24,021 bases of DNA from Nemertoderma westbladi (taxonomy: Eukaryota; Xenacoelomorpha; Nemertodermatida; Nemertodermatidae): the NCBI GenBank assembly GCA_032718475.1, contig JAUCBJ010000328.1, positions 1 through 24,021 of the forward strand. Reading direction: 5' to 3'. Positions 11,014 through 20,969 of this stretch are shown here, piece by piece (within the stretch, counting starts at the first letter, position 1; each line of letters begins with the position of its first letter). The position numbers and the translations under genes are program-made. The notes beneath the pieces were generated by a model. That model saw only the letters and a list, made by a program, of their open reading frames with translations. It was not told where the DNA came from and ran no database searches.

Positions 11014-14000
11014 TTATTTGTTAGTTTCATTTCTGATTTTCATCGCCTTATAAATGAACAGGCTCAGATTTACAAGGGCTGATTTGGAGTTCGTTGACAA
11101 CAATTGGCGGTAATTTTGTTTCGTTGGGTCTCGCCAAAAAGTTTCGGGTATTAATTGCAATCGTAGTTCCGCATAAGCTGGGCAGATCAGGATGAAATGC
11201 ATTTCGTCCTCTATTGCATTTAGTGTGCAAAAAACACATAATCTTTCCAATGGGTTTTCTTTCCGCCATCTGCCTTCTTCCACACGTAAATTATGTGAAG
11301 AACAACGTAGGCGTGCCAAGGCTACTTTCAGTTTGGGGTGGTCAGTCAAAATGTTTAAGTAACCCTCAACTCGAAAGTTATATTTTATATATAGGGCTCC
11401 CTTAGAAGACGCTTCGCAATCAGCCCACCATCCCTGGATGAACTGATCATGAAGCCTCCTCTTGGCGCTGGCAAGGAAGGTTTTTTCATTGTGTACATTT
11501 TGTTCCGTCCAAAAAGAGCTCAATCCAATATTGTTGATTAAGTTACGTATTTGTACTACCCAGTTTGTCGCACCCCTTTTACTCGATGTTTGCGTATGCA
11601 TGTCCTTAAGCAGTGTGTAATATATCTGTTTTGTCAGGCGTTTCTCAGGGAGCTTCAGAATCCTCACCCAAAATTTTAACATAGCAAATTGTCGATGGAG
11701 ACGTAGCGGTACCGTCCCTGTCTCTCCATACACCATAAAGTTTGGGGTTGTCGTTTTCACGCCCAGACCTCTCTTGAGAAATTTTAGATGTACCTTTTCC
11801 ACGTCTGGACCTGCGATGTCCCCCCATACTGGGCACCCGTAGTGCAGGATCGGAAGTATTAGAGAGTTAAATAGTTTGTAGCGAAGATCAAATGTGATAC
11901 ATGGGAATGTGAATAGATATTTGTTCAACGAAAACAATGCCTTATTCGCCTTCTCTGCAAGTACACGTTGAGCCTCGGTGAAGGACCCCATACAAGAAAA
12001 GGTAACTCCCAGATACAAATAATGTGAAACCGTTTCCATAGCAACACCCTTGTATGACCACCTTTCTAATCTTGCAAGTTGCCCACCTTTGCGAAACACC
12101 ATAACATTTGATTTGGCGAGATTAACCCTTAAACCCCAGTAGTCGCAATAGTCACCTAACGTGTCGAGACAATGTTGTAAGTCTGATGGACTGCTTGCAA
12201 GTAATACAATATCGTCGGCATAAAGGATGAGAAATAAATGTAAATATCCTATAGTAATCCCTTCAAAGCCATCCTTCGCAAGCTCTGCCTCCAGATCGTT
12301 CATGAACATCGCAAATAAAAAGGGAGACAAACAATCACCCTGTCTCACACCTGACAAACACGGAAAACAATCAGAGACTTCTCCATTAGAGCGCACACAC
12401 GATTTGACGCAACTATACATGCTCTTGATCACATCAAACAGCTTACCACTGAACCCAATACTAGCTAGTTTTATCCACAGTGCGTCCCTGTTAACGCTAT
12501 CAAACGCCTTTGAGAAGTCAATAAAGGCCGCGTATAGCTTACCAACTTGATTACGAGTGAAATGTTCAACTAGTCCATTTAACAAGAAGATATGATCGAT
12601 CGTACTGTATCCATATCTGAAACCCGCCTGTGCTTCCGATAGAACTTCCATACAGTCTGCCCAAAATGACAATCTTGAATTTACTATGCTGGTGAATAGT
12701 TTGGCTATGCAACTAATAAGAGATATACCCCTATAGTTATCTGGGTCAGAAAATGTACCTTTCTTCTTATATATAGGAGAAATTATCGCAATCGCCCATT
12801 CTGTGGGGAATTTGCCAGATGCCAAAATGGCATTGAAAAGTACTGTTAAAATTGGGATGAGGAAATCTTTACCTTCAATCAGGAACTCGTTCAAAATGTT
12901 ATCTATTCCAGGGGATTTACGTTTCTTCAATCTATCAATAGCATTTTCCAACTCACATTCAGTTAAAGCAACCGAAATATCGTTTTCGAACATGCCTTGG
13001 CACTCATCTACGTTAACCGTTTCTGGTGGTGAGATGCCTACATCTACAAAATTGTTATTATTTGACAGTAGGGTCTCGTAATACTTTGAGAATGAGTCTA
13101 ATGTAGGCCCCCCCTCGCGAGTTCTAGAACCTGTTCCTGTTGAGTTTTTTAACATTGCCCAAAACTGTTGGCTATTCACCACCCTAGTGCGTTCTAATGT
13201 TTGTGACTGTTCTCGATCATATGCTGCCTTTGCTTGACGAATGCACTTACAGTACTGTGAACGAGATGTAGCTAGTCTGTTGAAGGTACTGTGAGTGGGA
13301 CTATTTTTCCATGCATTAAATTCTCTACGAAAAATAAAACGCTTATCCGCACATTCATCATTGTACCACGGGTAAGAAACATTACATTTATCACCCGGTG
13401 ATCCGCCTTCCCTTACTTTGAAGTATCGTCCTGCCACTTGTCTAATGCAGTCAACTATCTCCTCTGTTGCATTATCAATATCCGCCGGAGTGTTAAGTCC
13501 TGTGCATAGTTTGTCGGCGATATTGTCTAATTTAGTTTGTACCACTTCTGAAGATAGCTCTTTTTTAAACTTATCACTGAATTTTTCCTTCCATTTAAAC
13601 CTACTATTTTGTTCCCCGCATTTCGTTGTTTTATCGATATTAGTATCCACTTGCGTTTCAATTTCTACTGGCCAAGAAAATTCGGCAGTGACAATAACGT
13701 GAGGACTAAACAAATTTGGGTCCCCAACATAAAAATTTGAGCAGTGAGATAATAGACCGCATCCAGCTAGGATATAGTCTATGGTCGAAGCCCTAGTTCT
13801 CCTTTCACCAGGTGCAAAAAATGTAAACTTTCCTACGCCATCATCGCGCCCAGCCCTTCCATTCAATATTCTGACCCTGGCATTTTTACACAAATTTAGA
13901 AGTAGTTTACCATGGTTATTTTTTACTTCATCCTGATTTCTCCTAATTTTATTTACAGAACCTTCCCAGTCACCATTGTCATCATCGAAAACATAATCTG

Positions 14001-14556
14001 GGGGCAATAACTCATTTAAGTCATTGGGCCTGTCAGAATATTCATCACAAATGAAATCATTCAGTTCTGCAGTTCTGGCATTGAAATCGCCTGCTATAAT
14101 AGTTTCCCTGCTCGAACCAAATTTAGCAATTCCATTTTCAAGTAAGTCATATAAAGATGCAGGGTCACCACAATGGGAAGTTGATCCTTCTGGGGGTATA
14201 TAAATTGCACAAAATAATATATCAATCGGTGAATTTACAATAGTTCCACAGATATTTAGAAAAATTATATCCTCATTACGTTCTAGAACAGTTATATGTC
14301 CTTCAAGCTGTTTTTTGTAATACACGTTTATCCCTCCACTAAAACGTCTAGCTTTGGGATTTTTATTCAACCTTGTTACGGCAAAATAATTAAAACCTGC
14401 AATATCCGCAATGAGTGAATTTTCAGGGCTCAGCCAGGTTTCTGTACATACAAAAATATCATAATTATTTAATACTTCCTGGAACTCCAAGTCTGGTAAT
14501 TTGTTAACTATACCTTCAACATTCAAAGACCCAACTTTTAGTGAACTTATAGGCAT
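11014..14556 (-). CDS. LINE ORF2: endonuclease-reverse transcriptase
   Basis: This protein would nick target DNA and copy the element RNA into it. The first in-frame ATG is at 14556 (1180 aa). The frame is open back to a stop at 14656-14658, and residues below are counted from a GTG at 14607 (1197 aa). Endonuclease, ~22-312: N29 in LNVEG, E56 in TETW, GDFNAR near 173-178, IDY at 276-278, SPH at 301-303. RT, ~560-850: NYRGISL near 624-630, FIDFSKAFDS at 695-704 (motif A, D697), GVRQGDCLSP near 753-762, LYADD at 795-799 (catalytic Asp pair). A CCHC (C1124, C1127, H1137, C1142) lies near the C-terminus. There are no stops or frameshifts. The SDH motif usual in this endonuclease family reads SPH, so one acidic residue is missing while the His remains. 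ORF1 ends within this open frame, 48 bp before the ATG, so re-initiation or a -1 frameshift could start it. Confidence 0.93.
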   Translation of the reverse strand: MPISSLKVGSLNVEGIVNKLPDLEFQEVLNNYDIFVCTETWLSPENSLIADIAGFNYFAVTRLNKNPKARRFSGGINVYYKKQLEGHITVLERNEDIIFLNICGTIVNSPIDILFCAIYIPPEGSTSHCGDPASLYDLLENGIAKFGSSRETIIAGDFNARTAELNDFICDEYSDRPNDLNELLPPDYVFDDDNGDWEGSVNKIRRNQDEVKNNHGKLLLNLCKNARVRILNGRAGRDDGVGKFTFFAPGERRTRASTIDYILAGCGLLSHCSNFYVGDPNLFSPHVIVTAEFSWPVEIETQVDTNIDKTTKCGEQNSRFKWKEKFSDKFKKELSSEVVQTKLDNIADKLCTGLNTPADIDNATEEIVDCIRQVAGRYFKVREGGSPGDKCNVSYPWYNDECADKRFIFRREFNAWKNSPTHSTFNRLATSRSQYCKCIRQAKAAYDREQSQTLERTRVVNSQQFWAMLKNSTGTGSRTREGGPTLDSFSKYYETLLSNNNNFVDVGISPPETVNVDECQGMFENDISVALTECELENAIDRLKKRKSPGIDNILNEFLIEGKDFLIPILTVLFNAILASGKFPTEWAIAIISPIYKKKGTFSDPDNYRGISLISCIAKLFTSIVNSRLSFWADCMEVLSEAQAGFRYGYSTIDHIFLLNGLVEHFTRNQVGKLYAAFIDFSKAFDSVNRDALWIKLASIGFSGKLFDVIKSMYSCVKSCVRSNGEVSDCFPCLSGVRQGDCLSPFLFAMFMNDLEAELAKDGFEGITIGYLHLFLILYADDIVLLASSPSDLQHCLDTLGDYCDYWGLRVNLAKSNVMVFRKGGQLARLERWSYKGVAMETVSHYLYLGVTFSCMGSFTEAQRVLAEKANKALFSLNKYLFTFPCITFDLRYKLFNSLILPILHYGCPVWGDIAGPDVEKVHLKFLKRGLGVKTTTPNFMVYGETGTVPLRLHRQFAMLKFWVRILKLPEKRLTKQIYYTLLKDMHTQTSSKRGATNWVVQIRNLINNIGLSSFWTEQNVHNEKTFLASAKRRLHDQFIQGWWADCEASSKGALYIKYNFRVEGYLNILTDHPKLKVALARLRCSSHNLRVEEGRWRKENPLERLCVFCTLNAIEDEMHFILICPAYAELRLQLIPETFWRDPTKQNYRQLLSTNSKSALVNLSLFIYKAMKIRNETNK

Positions 14557-14603
14557 ATAATTAATTGGTCTCGAGTTCAGGTTACCGCCACTGGTCGTAC
14601 TGG

Positions 14604-15209
14604 TCACCCTATTTCGAAGGTGTCGGAGCTCGTAGGGTTTGCAGATTGACCCTCGCTAACGCCACCCGCAAGGTCACCACGACTGGTACCAACCATGTCT
14701 TGGTTAGGACACGTTGGGTTCGGATCCTGTTTCTCGCCCTGACTGGGTCCCTGCTGGGTAGCCTCCTTGCTCCGAGCTGAGCGACTTATCATACTGCGGG
14801 AGTTGGCCCGTTGTTTGCCAATGTCACCCACACTACCAGATCGACTACCTCTAGTTGCACTACGGCCTCGTCGCTTAGCCGCCCCATTAGCGTTTTCTTT
14901 TATTGTGTGTTGAGTTAAGGATAACTCATCCGATATTTCGTTTATAGATTTCTTATGTTTTTTCGGTTTGAGTACAACGGGTGCAGGTGAGATCCCTTTG
15001 ATGGGTGCTACAAGATCTACCGTCCCACTTGGAGGTACTTTACCACCAACTGTTGGTTCCTCGGCAGTATCACAGAGGACTGCGAAACGGTTGCCCGCTG
15101 GAGATTTTTGTGGCTCATCTGACTTTCCAGGTTTAACAACGTTACTATTGCCGCGCGTTACTGGTATGAGATTCCATTCGCTAGGTCCAGAATTACTATT
15201 ATTAGAATA
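14604..15209 (-). pseudogene. LINE ORF1, 3' part only
   Basis: About 201 codons of ORF1 remain, ending with TGA at 14606-14604. The frame stays open into the flanking older RT fragment, to an ATG at 15287, but those first ~26 residues are not ORF1-like. What remains starts near the SGPSEW motif, then has NRFAVL, lysine-rich KPKKHKKS and an arginine/serine-rich stretch (KRRGRSATRGSRSGS). The rest is low-complexity and probably disordered. Basic, disordered ORF1 segments in LINEs generally bind the element RNA; that role is inferred from position and composition. No zinc knuckle, RRM or esterase domain is visible, and such a domain may have been in the lost N-terminal part. Confidence 0.75.
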
Positions 15210-15560
15210 ATGAAGGTATGCTGAACATACGTGAGCGAGAGACTGAATCAAAGGCCTTGAAGAAGTCAACAAAGATAACAGCCACATAGATGCCTGTCTT
15301 TCTTTTTTGATTACTCTTCAATTATCCTTCTAAGTGCCAAAAGGGCTCCATGGTCCCACGACCTTTACGGAACCCATTCTGATTTCCACGGAGCAGTCTC
15401 TCAATGGGATCCCTGATGCGATTTAATATAATTCTATTGTATAGCTTTGCAGCTATCGAGATCAATGAGATTCCCCGAAAAGAACCATAGAGTGTTAGGT
15501 TGCCCTTCTTGGGAACTGGCACCAACTTATTTGTTTTCAGTTCTCGTGGGACTCTTGTTG
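15210..15560 (-). pseudogene. Older LINE RT fragment with frameshifts
   Basis: Read on the minus strand this encodes the front of an RT domain. It starts PRELKTNKLVPVPKKGN, then FRGISLISIAAKLYNRIIL, then NQNGFRKGRGT. After GTMEP the conserved reading moves to another frame (LALRRIIEE), then returns for VIFVDFFKAFDSVSR, which is RT motif A with its catalytic Asp. So at least two frameshifts disable it. It is cut after MFSIP by the 5' end of the younger LINE and on the other side by the 35-bp array. It resembles RTE/CR1-type RTs and is not the same family as the intact LINE, judging by sequence. No matching downstream part is seen left of the LINE. Confidence 0.85.
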
Positions 15561-16479
15561 TTCGTTACATGTCTACGATGAAGCTATCAGTTGCATGTGG
15601 TGTGAGCGATGATATAAGCTTTCAGTTGCATGTGGTGTGAGCGACAATGTAAGCGTTCAGTTGCACGTGGTGCGAGCGACGATGTAAGCTTTCATTTGCA
15701 TGTGGTGTGAGCGATGATGTAAGCTTTCTGTTGCATGTGATGTGAGCGTCAATTTAAGCTTTCAATTGCATGTGGTGCGAGCGACGATGTAAGCTTTCAG
15801 TTGCATGTGGTGCGAGCGACGATGTAAGCTTTCAGTTGCATGTGGTGTGAGCGACGATGCAAGTGTTCAGTTGCATGTGGTGCGTGCGACGATGTAAGCT
15901 TTCAGTTGTATGTGGTGTGAGCGACGATGTAAGAGTTCAGTTACATGTGGTGTGAGCGACGATGTAAGCTCTGAGTTGCGTGTGGTGTGAGCGACGATGT
16001 CAGCTTTCAGTTGCATGTGGTGTGAGCGATAATGTAAGCTTTCATTTGCATGTGGTGTGAGCGACGATGTAAGCTTTCTATTGCATGTGGTGCGAGCGAC
16101 GATGTAAGCTTTCAGTTGCATGTGGTGTAAGCGACGATGTGAGCTTTCAGTTGCATGTGGTGCGAGCGACGATGTAAGCTTTCAGTTGCTTGTGGTTTGA
16201 GCGACGATGTAAGGTTTCAGTTACATGTGGTGAGGGCGTCGATGTAAGCTTTCAGTTGCATGTTATGTGAGCGACGATGTAAGCTTTCAGTTGCATGTGG
16301 TGTGAGCGACGATGTAAGCTTTCAGTTGCATGTTATGTGAGCGACGATGTAAGCGTTCTGTTGCATGTGGTGCGAGCGACGATGTAAGCTTTCAGTTGCA
16401 TGTGGTGTGAGCGACGATGTAAGCTTTCAGTTGCATGTTATGTGAGCGACGATGTAAGCTTTCAGTTGCATGTGGTGTG

Positions 16480-17741
16480 ACCGACGATGTAAGCTTTCAT
16501 TTGCATGTGGTGTGAGCGACGATGTAAGCTTTCTATTGCATGTAGTGCGAGCGACGATGTAAGCTTTCAGTTGCATGTGGTTTGAGCGACGATGTAAGCT
16601 TTCAGTTGCATGTTATGTGAGCGACGATGTAAGCTTTCAGTTGCATGTGGTGTGAGCAACGATGGAAGCTTTTAGTTGCATGTGGTGTGAGCGACGATGT
16701 AAACTTTCAGTTGCATGTGGTGTGAGCGACGATGTAAGCTTTCAGTTGCATGTGGTGTGAGCGACGATGTAAGCTTTCTGTTGCATGTGGTGTGAGCGAC
16801 GATGTGAGTTTTCAGTTGCATGTGGTGTGAGCGACGATGTAAGCTTTCAGTTGCATGTTATGTGAGCGACGATGTAAGCTTTCAGTTGCATGTAGTGCGA
16901 GCGACGATGTAAGCTTTCAGTTGCATGTGGTTTGAGCGACGATGTAAGCTTTCAGTTGCATGTTATGTGAGCGACGATGTAAGCTTTCAGTTGCATGTGG
17001 TGTGAGCAACGATGGAAGCTTTTAGTTGCATGTGGTGTGAGCGACGATGTAAGCTTTCAGTTGCATGTGGTGTGAACGACGATGTAAGCTTTCAGTTGCA
17101 TGTGGTGTGAACGACGATGTAAGCTTTCTGTTGCATGTGGTGTGAGCGACGATGTGAGTTTTCAGTTGCATGTGGTGTGAGCGACGATGTAAGCTTTCAG
17201 TTGCATGTTATGTGAGCGACGATGTAAGCTTTCAGTTGCATGTGGTGTGAGCGACGATAGAAGCTTTTAGTTGCATGTTATGTGAGCGACGATGTAAGCT
17301 TTCTGTTGCATGTGGTGTGAGCGACGATGTGAGCTTTCAGTTGCATGTGGTGTGAGCGACGATGTGAGCTTTCAGTTGCATGTGGTGTGAGCGACGATGT
17401 GAGCTTTCAGTTGCATGTGGTGTGAGCGACGATGTAAGCTTTCAGTTGCATGTGGTGTGAGCGACGATGTAAGCTTTCAGTTGCGTGTGGTGTGAGCGAC
17501 GATGGAAGCTTTTAGTTGCATGTTATGTGAGCGACGATGTAAGCTTTCTGTTGCATGTGGTGTGAGCGACGATGTGAGCTTTCAGTTGCATGTGGTGTGA
17601 GCGACGATGTAAGCTTTCTGTTGCATGTGGTGTGAGCGACGATGTGAGCTTTCAGTTGCATGAGGTGTGAGCGACGATGTAAGCTTTCAGTTGCATGTGG
17701 TGTGAGCGACGATGTGAGCTTTCAGTTGCATGTGGTGTGAG
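16480..17741. repeat. Higher-order block A in the 35-bp array
   Basis: This block of 36 units plus 2 bp (1262 bp) is followed directly by a near copy. Diagnostic variants fall at matching places: GAGCAACGATGG at 16654 and 17004 here, and at 17916 and 18266 in block B. A TGAGG variant at 17661 recurs at 18923. Within the block, a run of ~10 units (350 bp) is itself duplicated. Confidence 0.85.
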
Positions 17742-19003
17742 AGCGACGATGTAAGCTTTCATTTGCATGTGGTGTGAGCGACGATGTAAGCTTTCTATTG
17801 CATGTAGTGCGAGCGACGATGTAAGCTTTCAGTTGCATGTGGTTTGAGCGACGATGTAAGCTTTCAGTTGCATGTTATGTGAGCGACGATGTAAGCTTTC
17901 AGTTGCATGTGGTGTGAGCAACGATGGAAGCTTTTAGTTGCATGTGGTGTGAGCGACGATGTAAGCTTTCAGTTGCATGTGGTGTGAGCGACGATGTAAG
18001 CTTTCAGTTGCATGTGGTGTGAGCGACGATGTAAGCTTTCTGTTGCATGTGGTGTGAGCGACGATGTGAGTTTTCAGTTGCATGTGGTGTGAGCGACGAT
18101 GTAAGCTTTCAGTTGCATGTTATGTGAGCGACGATGTAAGCTTTCAGTTGCATGTAGTGCGAGCGACGATGAAAGCTTTCAGTTGCATGTGGTTTGAGCG
18201 ACGATGTAAGCTTTCAGTTGCATGTTATGTGAGCGACGATGTAAGCTTTCAGTTGCATGTGGTGTGAGCAACGATGGAAGCTTTTAGTTGCATGTGGTGT
18301 GAGCGACGATGTAAGCTTTCAGTTGCATGTGGTGTGAACGACGATGTAAGCTTTCAGTTGCATGTGGTGTGAACGACGATGTAAGCTTTCTGTTGCATGT
18401 GGTGTGAGCGACGATGTGAGTTTTCAGTTGCATGTGGTGTGAGCGACGATGTAAGCTTTCAGTTGCATGTTATGTGAGCGACGATGTAAGCTTTCAGTTG
18501 CATGTGGTGTGAGCGACGATAGAAGCTTTTAGTTGCATGTTATGTGAGCGACGATGTAAGCTTTCTGTTGCATGTGGTGTGAGAGACGATGTGAGCTTTC
18601 AGTTGCATGTGGTGTGAGCGACGATGTGAGCTTTCAGTTGCATGTGGTGTGAGCGACGATGTGAGCTTTCAGTTGCATGTGGTGTGAGCGACGATGTAAG
18701 CTTTCAGTTGCATGTGGTGTGAGCGACGATGTAAGCTTTCAGTTGCGTGTGGTGTGAGCGACGATGGAAGCTTTTAGTTGCATGTTATGTGAGCGACGAT
18801 GTAAGCTTTCTGTTGCATGTGGTGTGAGCGACGATGTGAGCTTTCAGTTGCATGTGGTGTGAGCGACGATGTAAGCTTTCAGTTGCATGTGGTGTGAGCG
18901 ACGATGTGAGCTTTCAGTTGCATGAGGTGTGAGCGACGATGTAAGCTTTCAGTTGCATGTGGTGTGAGCGACGATGTAAGCGTTCAGTTCCATGTGGTGT
19001 GAG
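17742..19003. repeat. Higher-order block B in the 35-bp array
   Basis: A near-identical copy of block A, shifted by 1262 bp. Only scattered single-base differences are visible, for example GAAAGC near 18170 and GAGAGAC near 18583. The last units diverge toward the array end, so the right boundary is approximate. Confidence 0.85.
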
Positions 19004-19103
19004 CGACGATGTAAGCTTTCAGTTGCATGTGGTGTGAGCGACGATGTAAGCCAGCTTGGAATACGGATACCGCTCGCTGTCTCAACTGTTGCCCTGCGGT
19101 CGG

Positions 19104-19185
19104 ACCAGGCGCGGATCCAGAATATCCGGGGGGGGGGGGGCAACTGCCCCCCCACCCCCCCGGCCCTCCTTGGATCCGCCACTGG
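19104..19185. mobile_element. hAT-like miniature element, ~82 bp
   Basis: The ends are inverted: ACCAGGCGCGGATCC at the left, and CCAGTGGCGGATCC read inward from the right. They are flanked by GCGGTCGG (19096-19103) and GCGGTCTG (19186-19193), an 8-bp duplication matching at 7 of 8. Termini starting CAGTGGCGGATCC with G-runs inside are known from hAT transposons in animals. The inside is a 13-G run followed by C-runs, so the element is an almost perfect fold-back. It encodes nothing. The assignment rests on the ends and the flanking 8-mers only. Confidence 0.55.
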
Positions 19186-19193
19186 GCGGTCTG

Positions 19194-19601
19194 TCTGTCT
19201 GTCGCCTAATATTTCTCGGCTAATAACGCAGTCAATCTTTGATGAAATTAAACCAAAAGCAAAATTGGTAGACATTTAATCTGACGGAAGACTGAAATAG
19301 AACCAGTAGTGCTACAGTCTCTCGCTAGAGAGGTCGTATAGGCAACGGGTAATAGTGGTAACTGTATGTCAAACTTGCTTAACTTTGCCTATCGGCATGC
19401 TGCATTGAGACTGCATTATATATATCACATATATATTAAGAATGCTGTGCCGCATTGTCGACCAAATTGCGTCGCCACAACTCCCTATCAACCACGTTAT
19501 TTGCTAGATCGTCAGGATCTTCAAGGTCAGTGTCCTCTATGAGGCGTCTCTACCGGGCTATTAGGACAAACCAGTAGTCCTATGGGTGTTGCTTTCCGTC
19601 T
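19194..19601. other. Spacer with no recognised feature
   Basis: This is apparently unique sequence between the hAT-like element and the 17-bp array. Near 19418-19440 there is a TATATAT-rich palindromic stretch. No coding frame of note and no RNA gene was seen. Confidence 0.5.
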
Positions 19602-20826
19602 GGCGTTAATTCATGGTGTGCGTTTATTCGAGGTGGGCGTTTAATCGAGGTGGGCGTTTATTCGAGGTTACCGTTTATTCCAGGGGGGCGTTTATTCGTG
19701 ATCGTGGGGGGCGTTTATTTGCGGTGGGCGTTTATTCGAGGAGGGCGTTTAATGGACGGGGGCGTTTATTCGTGGGGGCGTTTATTCGAAATGGCCGTTT
19801 ATTCAATTTTGGCGCTTATTCGGGGGTGGCGTTTATGGGCGTTTACTCGATGTGGGCGTTTATTCGCGGTGGGAGTTTATTTGGGATAGGCGTTTAGTCA
19901 AGGTGGGCGTTTATTCGAGGTGGGGGTTTATTCGGGATAGGCGTTTATTCGAGGTGGGGGTTTATTCGAGGTGGGCGTTTATTCGTGATCGTGGGGGGTG
20001 TTCTTTTGCGGTGGGCGTTTATTCGAGGAGGGCTTTTAATGGAGGGGTGCGTTTATTCGAGATGCCTTTTATTCAAGTTGGGCGCTTACTCGGGGGTGGC
20101 GTTTATTCGAGATGCCTTTTATTCAAGTTGCGCGCTTACTCGGGGGTGGCGTGTATGGGCGTTTATTCGATGTGGGCGTTTATTCGCGGTGGGCGTTTAT
20201 TCGGGATAGGCGTTTAGTCAAGGTGGGCGTTTTGTTCGAGGTGGGAGTTGATTCGGGATAGGCGTTTATTCGAGGTGGGTGTTTATTCGAGGTGGGGGTT
20301 TATTCGCGGTGGACGTTTATTCGCGGTGGACGTTTATTCGAGGTGGGGGTTTATTAGGGATAGGCGTTTATTGGAGGTGGGGGTTTATATGAGGTGGGAG
20401 TTTATTCGAGGTGGGCGTTTATTCGTGATCGTGGGGGGCGTTCATTTGCGGTGGGCGTTTATTCGAGGAGGGCTTTTAATGGAGGGGGGCGTTTATTCGA
20501 GATGCCTTTTATTCAAGTTGGGCGCTTACTCGGGGGTGGCGTTTATGGGCGTTTATTCGATGTGGGCGTTTATTCGCGGTGGGCGTTTATTCGGGATAGG
20601 CGTTTAGTCAAGGTTGTCGTTTTGTTCGAGGTGAGGGTTTATTCGGGATAGGCGTTTATTGGAGGTGGGAGTTTATTTGAGGTGGGGGTTTATTCGCGAT
20701 AGGCGTTTATTCGAGGTGGGGGTTTATTCGAGGTGGGGGTTTATTCGTGATCGTGGGGGGCGTTCATTTGCGGTGGGCGTTTATTCGGGATAGGCGTTTA
20801 TTGGAGGTGGGGGTTTATTCGAGGTT
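19602..20826. repeat. 17-bp G-rich minisatellite, about 72 copies
   Basis: The core unit is GGGCGTTTATTCGAGGT. Variants include longer units with TTCGTGATCGTGGGGGG, found at 19694, 19981, 20421 and 20743, and GATGCCTTTTATTCAAGTT units. A block from about 20030-20220 reappears near 20460-20620, so the array grew in segments. The plus strand is G-rich with few C, and GGG occurs nearly every 17 bp, so G-quadruplexes are possible. Because 17 is not a multiple of 3, every frame cycles through the same three phases. All plus frames are therefore partly open and give VYSRWAFIRGG-like peptides; I do not regard these as genes. Confidence 0.95.
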
Positions 20827-20969
20827 TGTTTGAGGATTCGAGGGGGTGCATGTTCGAGTAACGGTACGATGTTCTATCATGTACTACACTTAAGGCCTGC
20901 TACTGGTTTAAGTTTGGGTTTAATAAAATGAATGGCATTTATATGTGATTCCCGATGAGATCAATAATG

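Larger units (their letters stand above)
10658..15209 (-). mobile_element. Non-LTR retrotransposon (LINE), 5' truncated
   Basis: This minus-strand LINE of about 4.55 kb runs from the 3' part of ORF1 (15209-14604) through an intact ORF2 to a ~350-bp 3' UTR (11013-10658). The UTR ends in an AAT/AATA-rich tail (10658-10675) instead of a long poly-A, a style known in CR1, L2 and I-like LINEs. The 3' end abuts the truncated fourth unit of the large array, and the 5' end lies inside an older RT fragment. I see no convincing target-site duplication. The apurinic-type endonuclease, RT and C-terminal CCHC place it in the jockey/CR1/L2/I assemblage, but I cannot name the clade. The absence of stops in ORF2 suggests a recent insertion. 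Confidence 0.9.
15563..19051. repeat. 35-bp minisatellite, about 100 copies
   Basis: The unit reads GATGTAAGCTTTCAGTTGCA then TGTGGTGTGAGCGAC. It repeats every 35 bp with substitutions and only one noticed length change, a 2-bp insertion near 17740. Most units keep a HindIII site (AAGCTT). The first ~10 units are the most diverged, as expected for an array edge. Recurrent variants (GTTATG, GTAGTG, GAGCAACGATGG) mark a higher-order structure. Short open frames here (for example 15867-16121 and 18082-18267) come from the repeat and have no gene-like content. Confidence 0.97.

Noticed and set aside
18082-18267. Open frames within the 35-bp array, also at 15867-16121 and 18992-19279
   Set aside because: These are by-products of the repeat. 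The last one merely runs out of the array through the hAT-like element.
15563-19051. CRISPR-like array of short repeats
   Set aside because: Units are contiguous with no unique spacers, and the setting is eukaryotic repeat DNA. The same holds for the 17-bp and 20-bp arrays.
19613-20651. Several overlapping plus-strand frames with VYSRWAFIRGG-like repeats
   Set aside because: They come from a stop-poor 17-bp unit cycling through three phases. Multiple frames are open at once and no gene context exists.
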